From Candidatus Nitrosocosmicus oleophilus (lineage in GTDB: Archaea; Thermoproteota; Nitrososphaeria; Nitrososphaerales; Nitrososphaeraceae), in the NCBI RefSeq assembly GCF_000802205.1, contig NZ_CP012850.1, forward strand, positions 1,488,001-1,552,000: DNA of 64,000 nucleotides, given 5' to 3'. Shown here one piece after another: positions 56,057 through 64,000 of the stretch (positions within the stretch are counted from its first letter, which is position 1; each line of letters starts with the position of its first letter). The notes under the pieces were generated by a model. The model was not told the origin of the DNA. It made no database searches and worked only from the letters and a program-made list of their open reading frames with translations. Both the position numbers and the translations under genes were made by a program.

Positions 56057-56679
56057 TTAGTGCTGATTTTTTTCTAAATTATTTAAATTTATCCATAAAA
56101 TTATAGACCCTAAGGAATTGTACTACTTTGTAAGCCCGTTCTCATGGTTCAAGTGAGTGATCAATCTAATTCTTTATCGTAATTCAGTGTTGTTTGTCGC
56201 TTTATGACATCATAATGAGTGAAGGGGTCAAATCCTTTTGGTGTACGGGTTGTACTGAGATCCCATTTTTTGGGTCATCTGCGTCGTAATTATTATGAAG
56301 AGTTGGTGGGCTGCATAAATGTAAAGTATTGATTTACAATAGAAATCTTATAAAAAAAGTACCATAATCTATTTAAATAATTTATGAGATTTCAGATCTG
56401 CGACATCATTTACTTCCTCAAAGGTCTGGTGCGTTGGAGTGCCAGACCTTGTGAGTAGCTGAAATTTTTATCTTTTGTATTAGAACCCGCTCTCAATTTA
56501 AAGCGATAGCATGTCCATTCTCTTAACAAAATTGTTAGTATCGTTTTTGACTACAAATGGTGCTCGGATACTAATTTACTGAAATTTGAATCAACGGCGT
56601 CGTCAAATTCTATGTGTGAAAGCCAAAAGGGTTTTTCAAAGTAAATCAAAAAATGGGTTGATATTTAGTCCGCCTAAAT
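56057..56679. other. Intergenic stretch, 623 bases
   Basis: Mixed composition, no supported gene. A 24-codon ATG frame at 56215 contains WCTGCTE, which may be chance. Confidence 0.3.
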
Positions 56680-57816
56680 TTATCGCAACAAGACAGGTCG
56701 GGCATTTACTTGAATACGGAACATAACATAAGGCTTAACTCGGCGATCCTTCCCATTGTTATAACGAGCTTGACGATGCAATTGATTAGCGGTAACATAG
56801 AGATATCCATCTGTAGCTAGTGAAAGGGTATCGGGCCATAGGAGGCGTGAATCATATGCCAATGTTTCCCATATCTTGTCAGAATGTCTAAGACGAAGAA
56901 TGGCATTATGCTCATAGTTAGTTGAGTAGATATTACCAGAGGCATCTGATTCAAGACCATCCGATGCACCACCCCTGTCACCATGATCTTTTATGGTAGC
57001 AACAACATCCGATTCTGGTGTATCACGATTAATAAGGGCATCTATATCTACACTGTATAACTTACGACTCCCAAGTGGACAGTAGTATAAACGAGACCCA
57101 TCAGAGCTAATTGCGATGCCGTCAGCGCCCATGCTGGCTCCATGTTTCACCGACCCATTTTGTTGTTCTTCTAGGAATGGCTTACCTTCTACTAGAGGAA
57201 GAAAGGCTTGCAGATCCTCCGGTTTGGTCGATTTGTGATCATTAAGTCGACGCCAGCTTTCACCAGATCCAAGGTCAACCACAATAAATCCATTCGATCC
57301 CTTTTGAGATGAATCTGTGATGAAGGCCATACCCTCATCGCCTCTTCGTAAGTCGAATCGAATATCGTTTAGATAGGTTGTAGGTAATGCCACTGTTTGG
57401 GAAAACAAAATCTTTTTAGTTACTTTGTTTGTTTCCAAATCAACACAAATCAACTTTGGCCCTCCGTATTTTGTGGGTTGAAATAAGGGGCTACCAGTGT
57501 CAAGAATCCATAACCTGTCACGAGGGTCAACAACAACAGACTGTACTGATACTAAAGTTGAAGCTTGATCATCTTCATTTGTTTTGTTTAATGACTCATC
57601 CGGATAAGCAACCATGTTCCCATCTTTAAGTATTTCAGCAACAGAGTATTTGACATCGTCACCCCACTTTGGAAAGTTTACAAATATTCTACCCTTATGG
57701 GATACTGTCACTCCTGTTGGCATAGCATCATTAAAAAAAGCTACGGTTTCTAATGCTCCTACTGGATCAGCAGATGGCAACTTGTGTAGATGAGTATTTT
57801 TTGGATTATTTGACAT
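56680..57816 (-). CDS. Major royal jelly protein / Yellow-family (L-dopachrome tautomerase-like) protein
   Basis: 378 residues, a six-bladed beta-propeller. MPTGVTVSHKGRIFVNFPKW, VVVDPRDRLWILDTG, TTYLNDIRFDLRRG, GMAFITDSSQKGSNGFIVVD, GADGIAISSDGSRLYYCPLG and LLWPDTLSLATDGYLYVTAN follow the MRJP/Yellow family, whose bacterial and archaeal members are poorly characterised and often annotated as gluconolactonase or dopachrome-tautomerase-like. No signal peptide. GC-richer than most neighbours, so it may have been acquired. The activity is unknown; a sugar-lactone or small-molecule role is only a guess. Confidence 0.85.
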   Translation of the reverse strand: MSNNPKNTHLHKLPSADPVGALETVAFFNDAMPTGVTVSHKGRIFVNFPKWGDDVKYSVAEILKDGNMVAYPDESLNKTNEDDQASTLVSVQSVVVDPRDRLWILDTGSPLFQPTKYGGPKLICVDLETNKVTKKILFSQTVALPTTYLNDIRFDLRRGDEGMAFITDSSQKGSNGFIVVDLGSGESWRRLNDHKSTKPEDLQAFLPLVEGKPFLEEQQNGSVKHGASMGADGIAISSDGSRLYYCPLGSRKLYSVDIDALINRDTPESDVVATIKDHGDRGGASDGLESDASGNIYSTNYEHNAILRLRHSDKIWETLAYDSRLLWPDTLSLATDGYLYVTANQLHRQARYNNGKDRRVKPYVMFRIQVNARPVLLR

Positions 57817-58037
57817 ACTATGATATCAAAAACATAGCTCATATACTTGAGATCTCTTTCGTTGCCTTTAAGCGCGGCGCCTCTTACATTGTATTCACAT
57901 AATACATATCTCTCTTACAATACCTGCCGAATATGAGATCAATCTTTTCGGTAAATTTCACTCAACAATTGACTCTATCTTTATAATTATAGAATTGAGA
58001 TCAAGGCATAAATCTCTGTTAGAGTAATATAATTTCA

Positions 58038-58298
58038 ATGAATAAATATTCATTTATCTTTTTAACAGTAATAACTACAGCCTTATTATCAACTGGTAGC
58101 GTCGTAACAAATGCTTTTTCTAGTACATCAGCTAGTGTATCTTATTGTCCCCCAATATGCTTAGATGAAGTACAACAGCATGTAAACGATGCAAAAGATG
58201 CACTAAACGATGGAAAACTCGTTGAAGCAGCATCTGAATTAGATATAGTTAGTAGTCTATTAGACCAACTAGACGATATGACTAGTAAATCAGAGTAA
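58038..58298 (+). CDS. Small secreted helical protein
   Basis: 86 residues. Signal peptide (SFIFLTVITTALLSTGSVV, cut near NAFS). The mature part has one Cys pair (YCPPICLDEV) followed by a long acidic amphipathic helix pair (QQHVNDAKDALNDGKLVEAA, LDIVSSLLDQLDDMT) resembling a single helical hairpin repeat found in small periplasmic proteins. ATG start. Family unknown; exported. Confidence 0.7.
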   Translation: MNKYSFIFLTVITTALLSTGSVVTNAFSSTSASVSYCPPICLDEVQQHVNDAKDALNDGKLVEAASELDIVSSLLDQLDDMTSKSE

Positions 58299-58582
58299 TA
58301 TTAGACTAATACTCTGGTTAGGATATATTTCTGAAACCGATCTAAATTATTTTATCCATAAGATAATAGTTCACTACCTTCATACTCCCCATGGTAACTG
58401 CTTACTAAATTAATTAGGGTATTAGCGGTAGAATAAAGCATCTGAATGGGTCAAACGGCTATTCTGTTTGAAAACCATGATTGTCATCTATGACTCGTAC
58501 GATGGGCAAGGGTCTTGTTTACATGTCAGACGTCATGGTTTGGGTAGTTACTAGAACAATGACATTTAAACTGCCCGATATT

Positions 58583-59647
58583 CTATTGTTGTTTTTCCTC
58601 TTTAAAATGAGGTAACACTTTTTTGCAGAATTGTTGTACAAAATCAAGTTCATCAGGACTAGTGCTGTGTATATAAATCTGGGTGAAACCACATTTAAAA
58701 TATTCTTCAAGTGGTTTTATCAAATCTTCCACAGACGTTACTATTAGGGTTGACTTTTCTAGCTCTTCGTCTGATACTTCTTCTAGTGCTTTTTGCTGTA
58801 ATTTTCTTGGATCATTAATGGCAGTATCAAATACATTCCTTATTTCGCTTGCTCTCCAAAAATTTATGGATTTGAATGCCTCATCGTAATCCTCGGAATA
58901 GGATATTCTGGGTTTGCTTATTTTTTCAAGTTTATTTGGATCTTTACCTGCGGCAACAGCGGCCTCATCGAATTTATCAAATACTTCTTTTGAATTATTA
59001 GGCTTTGATACCGTGATCAATCCATCTGTAAGAGTAGCAGCAGCTGCAGTAGCCTTGGGTCCTGAGGCAGCCATATACAAAGGAATTGGATATGAAGGAA
59101 GTGAATAGAGTTTAGCCGATTTTGTCTTGAAATATTGACCATTATAGTTCAAAAATCCATCTTTGTCGATAAACTTCTTGTCCGATGTAAAACTAGTTTC
59201 CCTATTTGATTGAGGTTGTCGCTCTTTTTCCCAGAGAATCTTTATAATTTCAATGGCTTCTATCGTCCTTTCCAATCTAGTTCTTGAGGAGGGCCATTCA
59301 AATCCAACGGAAACTTCATTCATGGCTTCTCCTGAACCTAATCCCAAGCTAATTCTGCGTGGATATAATATGGCAAGAGATGCAAATGCTTGCGCTATTA
59401 TTGCAGGATTGTACCTATAAATCGGAGAAGTGACTCCAGTAACAAATCGCATCTTCTTTGTTCTTTCTGCAGCTGCTGCAAGCCATATCCAGGTAAAATT
59501 TCCAAATCCTCCGTCATTCCACCAAGGGTGAAAATGATCACTAGTCATAGTTGAAGTAAAGCCGCCTTTCTCTGCTTCAATTGTGAACTTGATTAAATCT
59601 TGCATAGAATATTGTTCTTGGGAGGCCCAATACCCAACTGTCCTCAT
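58583..59647 (-). CDS. F420-type luciferase-like oxidoreductase (FGD-like)
   Basis: 354 residues. A TIM-barrel of the luciferase-like monooxygenase superfamily, in the coenzyme-F420 group near F420-dependent glucose-6-phosphate dehydrogenase. TSDHFHPWWNDGGFGNFTWI holds the His and Trp of the F420 site; RFVTGVTSPIYRYNPAIIAQ, RRISLGLGSGEAMNEVSVGF and YPIPLYMAASGPKATAAAA are hallmark barrel stretches. The end (DFVQQFCKKVLPHFKE) is usual. ATG start. F420 is made by thaumarchaea; the substrate cannot be read from the sequence. Confidence 0.9.
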   Translation of the reverse strand: MRTVGYWASQEQYSMQDLIKFTIEAEKGGFTSTMTSDHFHPWWNDGGFGNFTWIWLAAAAERTKKMRFVTGVTSPIYRYNPAIIAQAFASLAILYPRRISLGLGSGEAMNEVSVGFEWPSSRTRLERTIEAIEIIKILWEKERQPQSNRETSFTSDKKFIDKDGFLNYNGQYFKTKSAKLYSLPSYPIPLYMAASGPKATAAAATLTDGLITVSKPNNSKEVFDKFDEAAVAAGKDPNKLEKISKPRISYSEDYDEAFKSINFWRASEIRNVFDTAINDPRKLQQKALEEVSDEELEKSTLIVTSVEDLIKPLEEYFKCGFTQIYIHSTSPDELDFVQQFCKKVLPHFKEEKQQ

Positions 59648-60118
59648 GTCTTGTTATTTCTACTAAAGTATTTATTCCATATACCTACATTAAGCGATGT
59701 AATTTCAGAATTAAACAATCTCATTGAAAAGTTTACTATTGTTTGGAATAGGTAGGATGCCAGAATTTGTAGAGTTGTTTGTTAATGATGAAGATTGGTT
59801 GGAAATGTTGAGACCATAGGTCAACGGAAAGAACAAATGAGACCAAATCTACACCTTTCCAGCAGAGTCTTGTCAATCGAACGAAATCATTATCTATATA
59901 CGGGAAAAATTGATGATTTACAATTAGTAGCCAATCCATGAGGACAAATAGATCACATAATAAAACTAATAACCAATGAATCAACCGCAAATCAGAATAA
60001 TATCTGTCATAATAGTTCATTTTCAACACAAATATTAAAAACTTAATCTTTGTTGGTTAGTAAAATTCCAAAGTAATTGTATTTGGAAATCTTCGACCAC
60101 TATAATTATGCCGGTTCT
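59648..60118. other. Intergenic stretch, 471 bases
   Basis: AT-rich. A 97-codon minus-strand frame (59736-60029), rich in Trp, Tyr and Leu, has no family look. On the plus strand a 20-codon frame from 59753 follows GGTAGG, but I do not support it. Confidence 0.3.
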
Positions 60119-60508
60119 ATGACAATATTTGTTATACAATTAGACATCTTCTTCTGGCTGGTATACTTTGTATGATTCCATTAGGTCAATTACAAAAGTA
60201 CCAAAACTATTACATGTTGCAAATTTGCACATTTTCAATTTTCCATTGGTAAGCATAATTCTTCCAGCCAGAAATGAAGAAAATTATATCGAAGAATGTC
60301 TAAAAAGTCTACTAAGTCAGGATTATCTAACTATGAAATAATTGCTATTAATGATTCATCTTCAGATGATACAGGAAGAGTAATCAAAAAGTATAGTTTT
60401 AGTCATAGTAAAGTAACCTATGTTGAAAATCCTCCATTACCACAGGGATGGACAGGTAAGAATTGGGCGTGTTACCAAGGCTACTTTATGCTGGTCGCTT
60501 TTATCTAA
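60119..60508 (+). pseudogene. Family 2 glycosyltransferase remnant, at least three frameshifts
   Basis: Pieces in three frames join into the start of a membrane-linked GT2: FVIQLDIFFWLVYFV (helix), then YDSIRSITKVPKLLHVANLH, IFNFPLVSIILPARNEENYI, EECLKSLLSQDY, then after a shift NYEIIAINDSSSDDTGRVIK, KYSFSHSKVTYVENPPLPQG and WTGKNWACYQGY, where it is lost. The nucleotide-binding LPARNE and INDSSSDDT are clear. Everything after about residue 125 is missing, so the acceptor half and C-terminal helices are gone. The family glycosylates lipids such as carotenoid or polyprenyl carriers. A true pseudogene. Confidence 0.8.
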
Positions 60509-60836
60509 TCATTAGTTAAATCAAAACAAGGGCATGTGATCAGCTGGAGAGATAGGAAATATTCACTCAGAATAAAAAACAAAAACAAATATCAATAGTG
60601 GATGATTTTGAAATGTTACGTATTCTACATATTGCATGTCTAACTGATTATTTTTCTATTTGTTTTAGAATTACGAAATAAAAAAAGTCAAAGAATAATC
60701 TGGCTACTAGGAGTTTGATATCTATTTTGATTCACAAAGTTGGACAAGAAACAAATGTATCTTTATTATCTTTTCCAGTTTCATGATAATTCTTTACAAT
60801 TCATTTTCCATTCTCGGTAAAATATTCTCATTTATC
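60509..60836. other. Intergenic stretch, 328 bases
   Basis: AT-rich. No further glycosyltransferase sequence recognised beyond a possible KAT relic directly after 60480. Confidence 0.3.
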
Positions 60837-61373
60837 CTAGGCCTTTTTGTTCAAATCATTAAAAAAGCCCACATTCGAAATTATAAAGTCATTCCATATT
60901 TTGTTGAAAGCCATAGCACTTTCTATGTAAGTGCTAATCATCCCTGAATACATGTCTGGTATTTTTTTAAAGAATTCTTGGTTGTTCCACAATTGCTTCT
61001 GGAAATTTTCAAAGTATTGAGCGTATACTGATTGAAATGAATTTATAGCCTGTTTTTGATATTCAAGATAGTTATCTGCTAGCGCGTTGGTGACTTTAAC
61101 TGTTTGTTCCTGTGTATCAGTAATAGCCTGAGTATAGCGGGGAACTTGATTCCTTGCTTCTTCTGTACTTGTCTCCATGGTTCTTTTAGAATCTGCTGAT
61201 GCGTTGATGACAGCTTGGGCGGATTCTTCTTCATTATAATCCTCAACAAATGATTGTAAATTGTTGTTATTGTTTGGATTGATGGATTTATCGTTGTAAT
61301 CTGTATTCTTACCTGGAATAATTTCTTCAATTATATCAGGAGATTCTGCGTCATTCTTATCATTATTAGCCAT
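60837..61373 (-). CDS. Phasin / PhaE-like helical protein
   Basis: 178 residues from ATG 61373 (an upstream ATG at 61388 and a longer frame exist). A polar N-terminal ~50 residues rich in Asn and Asp is followed by long amphipathic helices: AQAVINASADSKRTMETSTE, TQEQTVKVTNALADNYLEYQ, KQAINSFQSVYAQYFENFQK, then MYSGMISTYIESAMAFNKIW. These match phasins, which coat PHA granules, and the C-terminal part of PhaE, the partner of class III PHA synthases. With phaC in the same window, a PHA role is likely. No signal peptide. Which of the two families it belongs to is open. Confidence 0.6.
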   Translation of the reverse strand: MANNDKNDAESPDIIEEIIPGKNTDYNDKSINPNNNNNLQSFVEDYNEEESAQAVINASADSKRTMETSTEEARNQVPRYTQAITDTQEQTVKVTNALADNYLEYQKQAINSFQSVYAQYFENFQKQLWNNQEFFKKIPDMYSGMISTYIESAMAFNKIWNDFIISNVGFFNDLNKKA

Positions 61374-61622
61374 GTAGTAAAACATTTTAATTAACAAGTT
61401 ATAAAAGACTAATAGATACCAATTCTGTTCAAAAAACAATTTTTCAATTCTTATTATGAGGCATTTTTATTTTAGTCGTAATCCTCATTGATATTGATCC
61501 AAGTCAATATTTCTTGAGATCCATTTCATGCATATTTCAAGAATTAATTAACTTTATTGTAGAAACAGGTGAGGATGAAAAAAATGCAGTTATATAACAT
61601 AAGAAGGTATGGTGGATAAAAC

Positions 61623-63434
61623 ATGGACTATATTGACAATGTAGCGATCTTGGATGAAGATCTTATTTCACTTGAACTTGAAATCTCTACAGTAAATGCA
61701 CATAATGCTGGCTCCGGTGATCTTCATTATGTTAATATTGTCTTCTCCGACGGTACACGCCTTTATGAGCCTTTTAATCTTAAGCTATATAATGAGATCG
61801 GATTATCTGAAATACCGATTAGTATTGGAACTTTGCCCCCTCGTGGAAAGACAAAGAGGTTTGCCCTCCCCGTCCCACCTGCACTTAACCGCAAACTAAT
61901 TGATATTTCCGAGGTATTCCTTCGCAAGGATGGTACTGATGGATGGTTTGTAGGTAGCATACTTTTGTTTGCTAATGGCCACTCAATGCCCTTAATTGGA
62001 AATAGTAACGCTAATCAATTCCTTGACAACGATAATGCTGTACTGATGCTTCGAGATTGGTCTACAGGGTCATTCTGTGTCGCCCCAGCCTCCAATGCTA
62101 AAGATCCTCTACCACGATCTGGGTATCGGGTCCTGGGTCCTGTGGTGGGCCAAGTCTCAGACACTTCTGCAGTTATACTTTATCGCGTGGATCGAGTGGG
62201 CTACTATCGCTTTCGAGCATTTGATACTATTACCAATCTCAAGGTTCATGATGAAACTCAAAAATTAGAGCCCACTTATCGATTCAATCTAACCGGTCTT
62301 CTACCGAATCGGCGTTATGAATTTAACCTCAGTTTTTTGCGCGCTGGTTTTGAAACTCCAGTGCCTGATGGCTCGGGCTCAATTCTTACATATCCTCCTG
62401 AAGGGTCTCATGGGCAATTTACCTTTGCATTTGGTTCTTGTGTTAAATCTAAAAAGCAGATAGCACAGGGATCATGGACAGCCATTAAAGCATTAACGGA
62501 ATCATCGGCAAGTGGTATCAGCCCTGTGCGCTTGTTTGTTCATCTTGGTGATACGTTCTATTTTTATGATCACGTGACTGAGGAGATACCCCGCAATGTA
62601 GAATCAATGCATGCTGCTCATGTCTCAATGCGACGCCATTTAGAATTTCTCGATATGGCTAAAGTGGTACCATCTTGCGGAATCTGGGACGATCATGACT
62701 TTGCTGGAAACGACAAAGATAGTAAAGCTATTAACAGCGAGTTACGTATGCAGGCTGTATGGACTTGGTTACAGTACTGGGGAAATCAACCCATTTCCCT
62801 CGAAGAAATTGGTAAAACAGGACTAACTACCAGGATCTCTTATGGACTAGTTGATATTTATTTACTTGATGGCCGCTTTAGGCGTGATAAGGACAGAGGC
62901 ATATTCTTTGGTAATGACATAATTGATAAAGTACTTGATACGATCAATAAACGTGGAACCATAGATCCGCGGGTTGTAATACTAGGTACTGGTATCAGCT
63001 GGAATCATCATGCAGAAGATGGAGAGGGTTACGGTCAAAGTAAATACGATGATGAGCGAGAGAGACTGTATAGAGAATTGGCAATTCGGATGGGTAAGAC
63101 CATTAATGGTCTTTTGTTTATCTCAGGCGACATTCATATCAATGAAATCTATCATATTGATCTGGGAGGAGGTCGTATGGCCCCAGAATTTGTCTCATCG
63201 CCGCTTACACGGAACACTGGTCTTAGGGGGCCACGTGACATTCAAGGTGAGCGCGTCGCTAGTTTCTCTTCAAAGGAGAAACGAGGTTTTGCCACCTTGA
63301 CAATTGATACGCTAAAAGGTACTAGAGATAAATGGAGGGCGACCATTCGTTATTTTCAAGAGGCTACTGGTGCCCAGTATGAGAGGCGTTCATATACTCT
63401 GTCTAATGGTCAATTCAATCCTGACCCGGTTTAA
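61623..63434 (+). CDS. PhoD-like phosphatase/phosphodiesterase with extra N-terminal beta domain
   Basis: 603 residues, no signal peptide. Residues 1-165 form a beta-rich domain (LISLELEISTVNAHNAGSGD, HYVNIVFSDGTRLYEPFNLK) of PLAT/C2-like look, which may bind a ligand or membrane. A fibronectin-like segment follows (about 180-260, YRVLGPVVGQVSDTSAVILY), as in PhoD. Metallophosphatase motifs: GSC with Cys273, LGDTFYFYD with Asp310, IWDDHDFAGND with Asp356-Asp357-His358, and GDIHINE with His505. PhoD uses Fe and Ca to cleave phosphodiesters and monoesters; Cys273 ligates the Fe. GC-richer than most genes here. Usually exported by Tat, but no signal is seen. Confidence 0.88.
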   Translation: MDYIDNVAILDEDLISLELEISTVNAHNAGSGDLHYVNIVFSDGTRLYEPFNLKLYNEIGLSEIPISIGTLPPRGKTKRFALPVPPALNRKLIDISEVFLRKDGTDGWFVGSILLFANGHSMPLIGNSNANQFLDNDNAVLMLRDWSTGSFCVAPASNAKDPLPRSGYRVLGPVVGQVSDTSAVILYRVDRVGYYRFRAFDTITNLKVHDETQKLEPTYRFNLTGLLPNRRYEFNLSFLRAGFETPVPDGSGSILTYPPEGSHGQFTFAFGSCVKSKKQIAQGSWTAIKALTESSASGISPVRLFVHLGDTFYFYDHVTEEIPRNVESMHAAHVSMRRHLEFLDMAKVVPSCGIWDDHDFAGNDKDSKAINSELRMQAVWTWLQYWGNQPISLEEIGKTGLTTRISYGLVDIYLLDGRFRRDKDRGIFFGNDIIDKVLDTINKRGTIDPRVVILGTGISWNHHAEDGEGYGQSKYDDERERLYRELAIRMGKTINGLLFISGDIHINEIYHIDLGGGRMAPEFVSSPLTRNTGLRGPRDIQGERVASFSSKEKRGFATLTIDTLKGTRDKWRATIRYFQEATGAQYERRSYTLSNGQFNPDPV

Positions 63435-63511
63435 ATCATTAGCTCAACATAGATGCGACATGATCACCAAAAAATTTCTTTCTCTACATTTGAATTTATT
63501 AATCAAATGAT

Positions 63512-63534
63512 TTTGTAACATGACATGTTACAAA
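63512..63534. repeat. Near-perfect 23-bp palindrome between convergent genes
   Basis: TTTGTAACATG (63512-63522) and CATGTTACAAA (63524-63534) flank one base. It follows the PhoD-like gene (stop 63434) and precedes the 3' end of the Pro-rich gene. It may be a terminator hairpin or a protein site. Confidence 0.6.
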
Positions 63535-63588
63535 TCTAGTTCGCAACATCGTTACATATTAGAATGTTAATAAAAATATGGGACATCT

Positions 63589-63774
63589 TTACTGATATGG
63601 CTCAGGCTCTGGATTTGGTTCTGGAGATGGTTCAGGGACAGGCTCTGGATTAGGTTGTGGTTGTGGTTGTGGTTCTGGAGTAGGATAAGGCTCAGGAGCT
63701 GGCGGTGGCGGTTCGGACAATTTCCTGGATAAGATGGAACCAACAAATTCACTGATTAAGAAGTTTTCCATCAT
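63589..63774 (-). CDS. Small Pro-rich repeat protein
   Basis: 61 residues, ATG 63774. A 20-residue start (MMENFLISEFVGSILSRKL) is followed by a Pro-x-Pro tail of PEP, PQP and PNPEP units (for example PEPSPEPNPEPEP). Pro/Glu tails of this kind make stiff, extended spacers that reach across a cell envelope or bind SH3-like partners. No signal peptide or membrane helix, so the place of action is unclear. Low complexity and shortness leave some doubt that it is a gene. Confidence 0.5.
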   Translation of the reverse strand: MMENFLISEFVGSILSRKLSEPPPPAPEPYPTPEPQPQPQPNPEPVPEPSPEPNPEPEPYQ

Positions 63775-63884
63775 TTTATCAATAGTAGCTGATATTTTTG
63801 CTTTATGACACGCTATGAAATGAATCTTTTTTACGAGCTACTAGTAGCCGGTGTCACGTTGATAGAACTGGAGTTGGATTGTGA

Positions 63885-64000
63885 TTATCTTGATATATTT
63901 CCAAATGTGTTACTCATCGAATTTTCAGCCCCGTCTGCACTGTTATTTCTTGGCAGGGTCAAATCTTCGCTATCATTAGTATCAGTAAATGATAAATGTT
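63885..64000 (-). CDS. C-terminus of an unknown protein (partial)
   Basis: A frame open from the right window edge to a TAA at 63885-63887 gives 38 codons rich in Asn, Ser and Asp (FTDTNDSEDLTLPRNNSADG, then AENSMSNTFGNISR). Composition fits the polar tail of a protein that starts outside the window. Too short to name. Confidence 0.4.
   Translation of the reverse strand, partial: HLSFTDTNDSEDLTLPRNNSADGAENSMSNTFGNISR

Noticed and set aside
59736-60029. 97-codon minus-strand ORF
   Set aside because: Trp/Tyr/Leu-rich string without domain, signal layout or promoter; composition looks like the antisense of AT-rich DNA.
1-64000. tRNA, rRNA, replication origin or prophage genes
   Set aside because: I looked for T-loop strings, rRNA-like conserved blocks, Orc/Cdc6 and phage structural genes and saw none; a covariance-model search would be needed to exclude tRNAs fully.

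Overview
The window looks like a chromosome piece of a soil-type ammonia-oxidising archaeon of the Nitrososphaerota (Thaumarchaeota), close in flavour to Nitrososphaera/Nitrosocosmicus. This is inference from gene content: an archaeal transcription factor B, a CopR-type Lrp/TRASH regulator beside a TRASH/YHS-headed copper ATPase, an F420-type luciferase-like oxidoreductase, archaeal Hsp20, PHA synthase and phasin-like genes, AT-rich DNA with T-rich 3' ends, and many small secreted proteins with no evident bacterial counterpart. No ammonia-oxidation gene, rRNA, tRNA, CRISPR array or prophage was seen. Gene density is low, with many 400-1200 base gaps, and TTG starts are common.

Layout. 1-6.2 kb: end of a small secreted protein, an Ig-like secreted protein, PHA synthase (phaC), and a broken Cys/His-repeat secreted protein. 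6.5-10.8 kb: a complete sugar-type ABC importer operon on the minus strand. 11-22 kb: small secreted or hydrophilic proteins, a frameshifted alpha/beta hydrolase, a TFB paralogue with half its zinc ribbon missing, a histidine-kinase remnant, a DyP peroxidase, an NTF2-like protein, a 52-residue zinc-ribbon protein and an AlkD-like HEAT protein. 22-40 kb: an extracellular-protein island with a giant thrombospondin-type-3 (calcium-binding) repeat protein broken by a frameshift, an SDG-repeat protein, two CAP/SCP proteins, a CHRD protein, MscL and two secreted alpha/beta hydrolases whose cap regions carry EF-hand-like loops (one is a pseudogene). 41-46 kb: unknown proteins, a truncated DUF1275 protein, an aldo/keto reductase and winged-helix proteins. 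47-51 kb: a copper-homeostasis cluster (broken YHS protein, CopR-like regulator, HMA chaperone, CopA) with two copies of one palindromic operator candidate. 52-64 kb: phosphoribosyltransferase, an IS5-like insertion sequence, Hsp20, a MEDS sensor opposite a CheY-like receiver, an MRJP/Yellow-like protein, an F420-type oxidoreductase, a decayed glycosyltransferase, a phasin/PhaE-like protein and a PhoD-like phosphatase.

How the genes may work together. The copper cluster is the best-supported functional unit: regulator, chaperone and exporter share an operator placed at the same distance from two start codons. PhaC and the phasin/PhaE-like protein, 57 kb apart, fit a carbon-storage role. The 22-40 kb island encodes an exported, largely acidic and probably calcium-binding set of proteins built from domains best known in extracellular matrices (TSP3, CAP, CHRD); this is the best candidate for an undescribed surface system. 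Three paralogous small secreted proteins with a shared QN..VSG...GN.ALGQ C-terminus form a second unexplained family.

At least seven genes are broken by frameshifts or in-frame stops. Some breaks sit in homopolymers or short repeats and could be sequencing errors; others (glycosyltransferase, second hydrolase, Cys/His protein) carry more than one lesion and look truly decayed.
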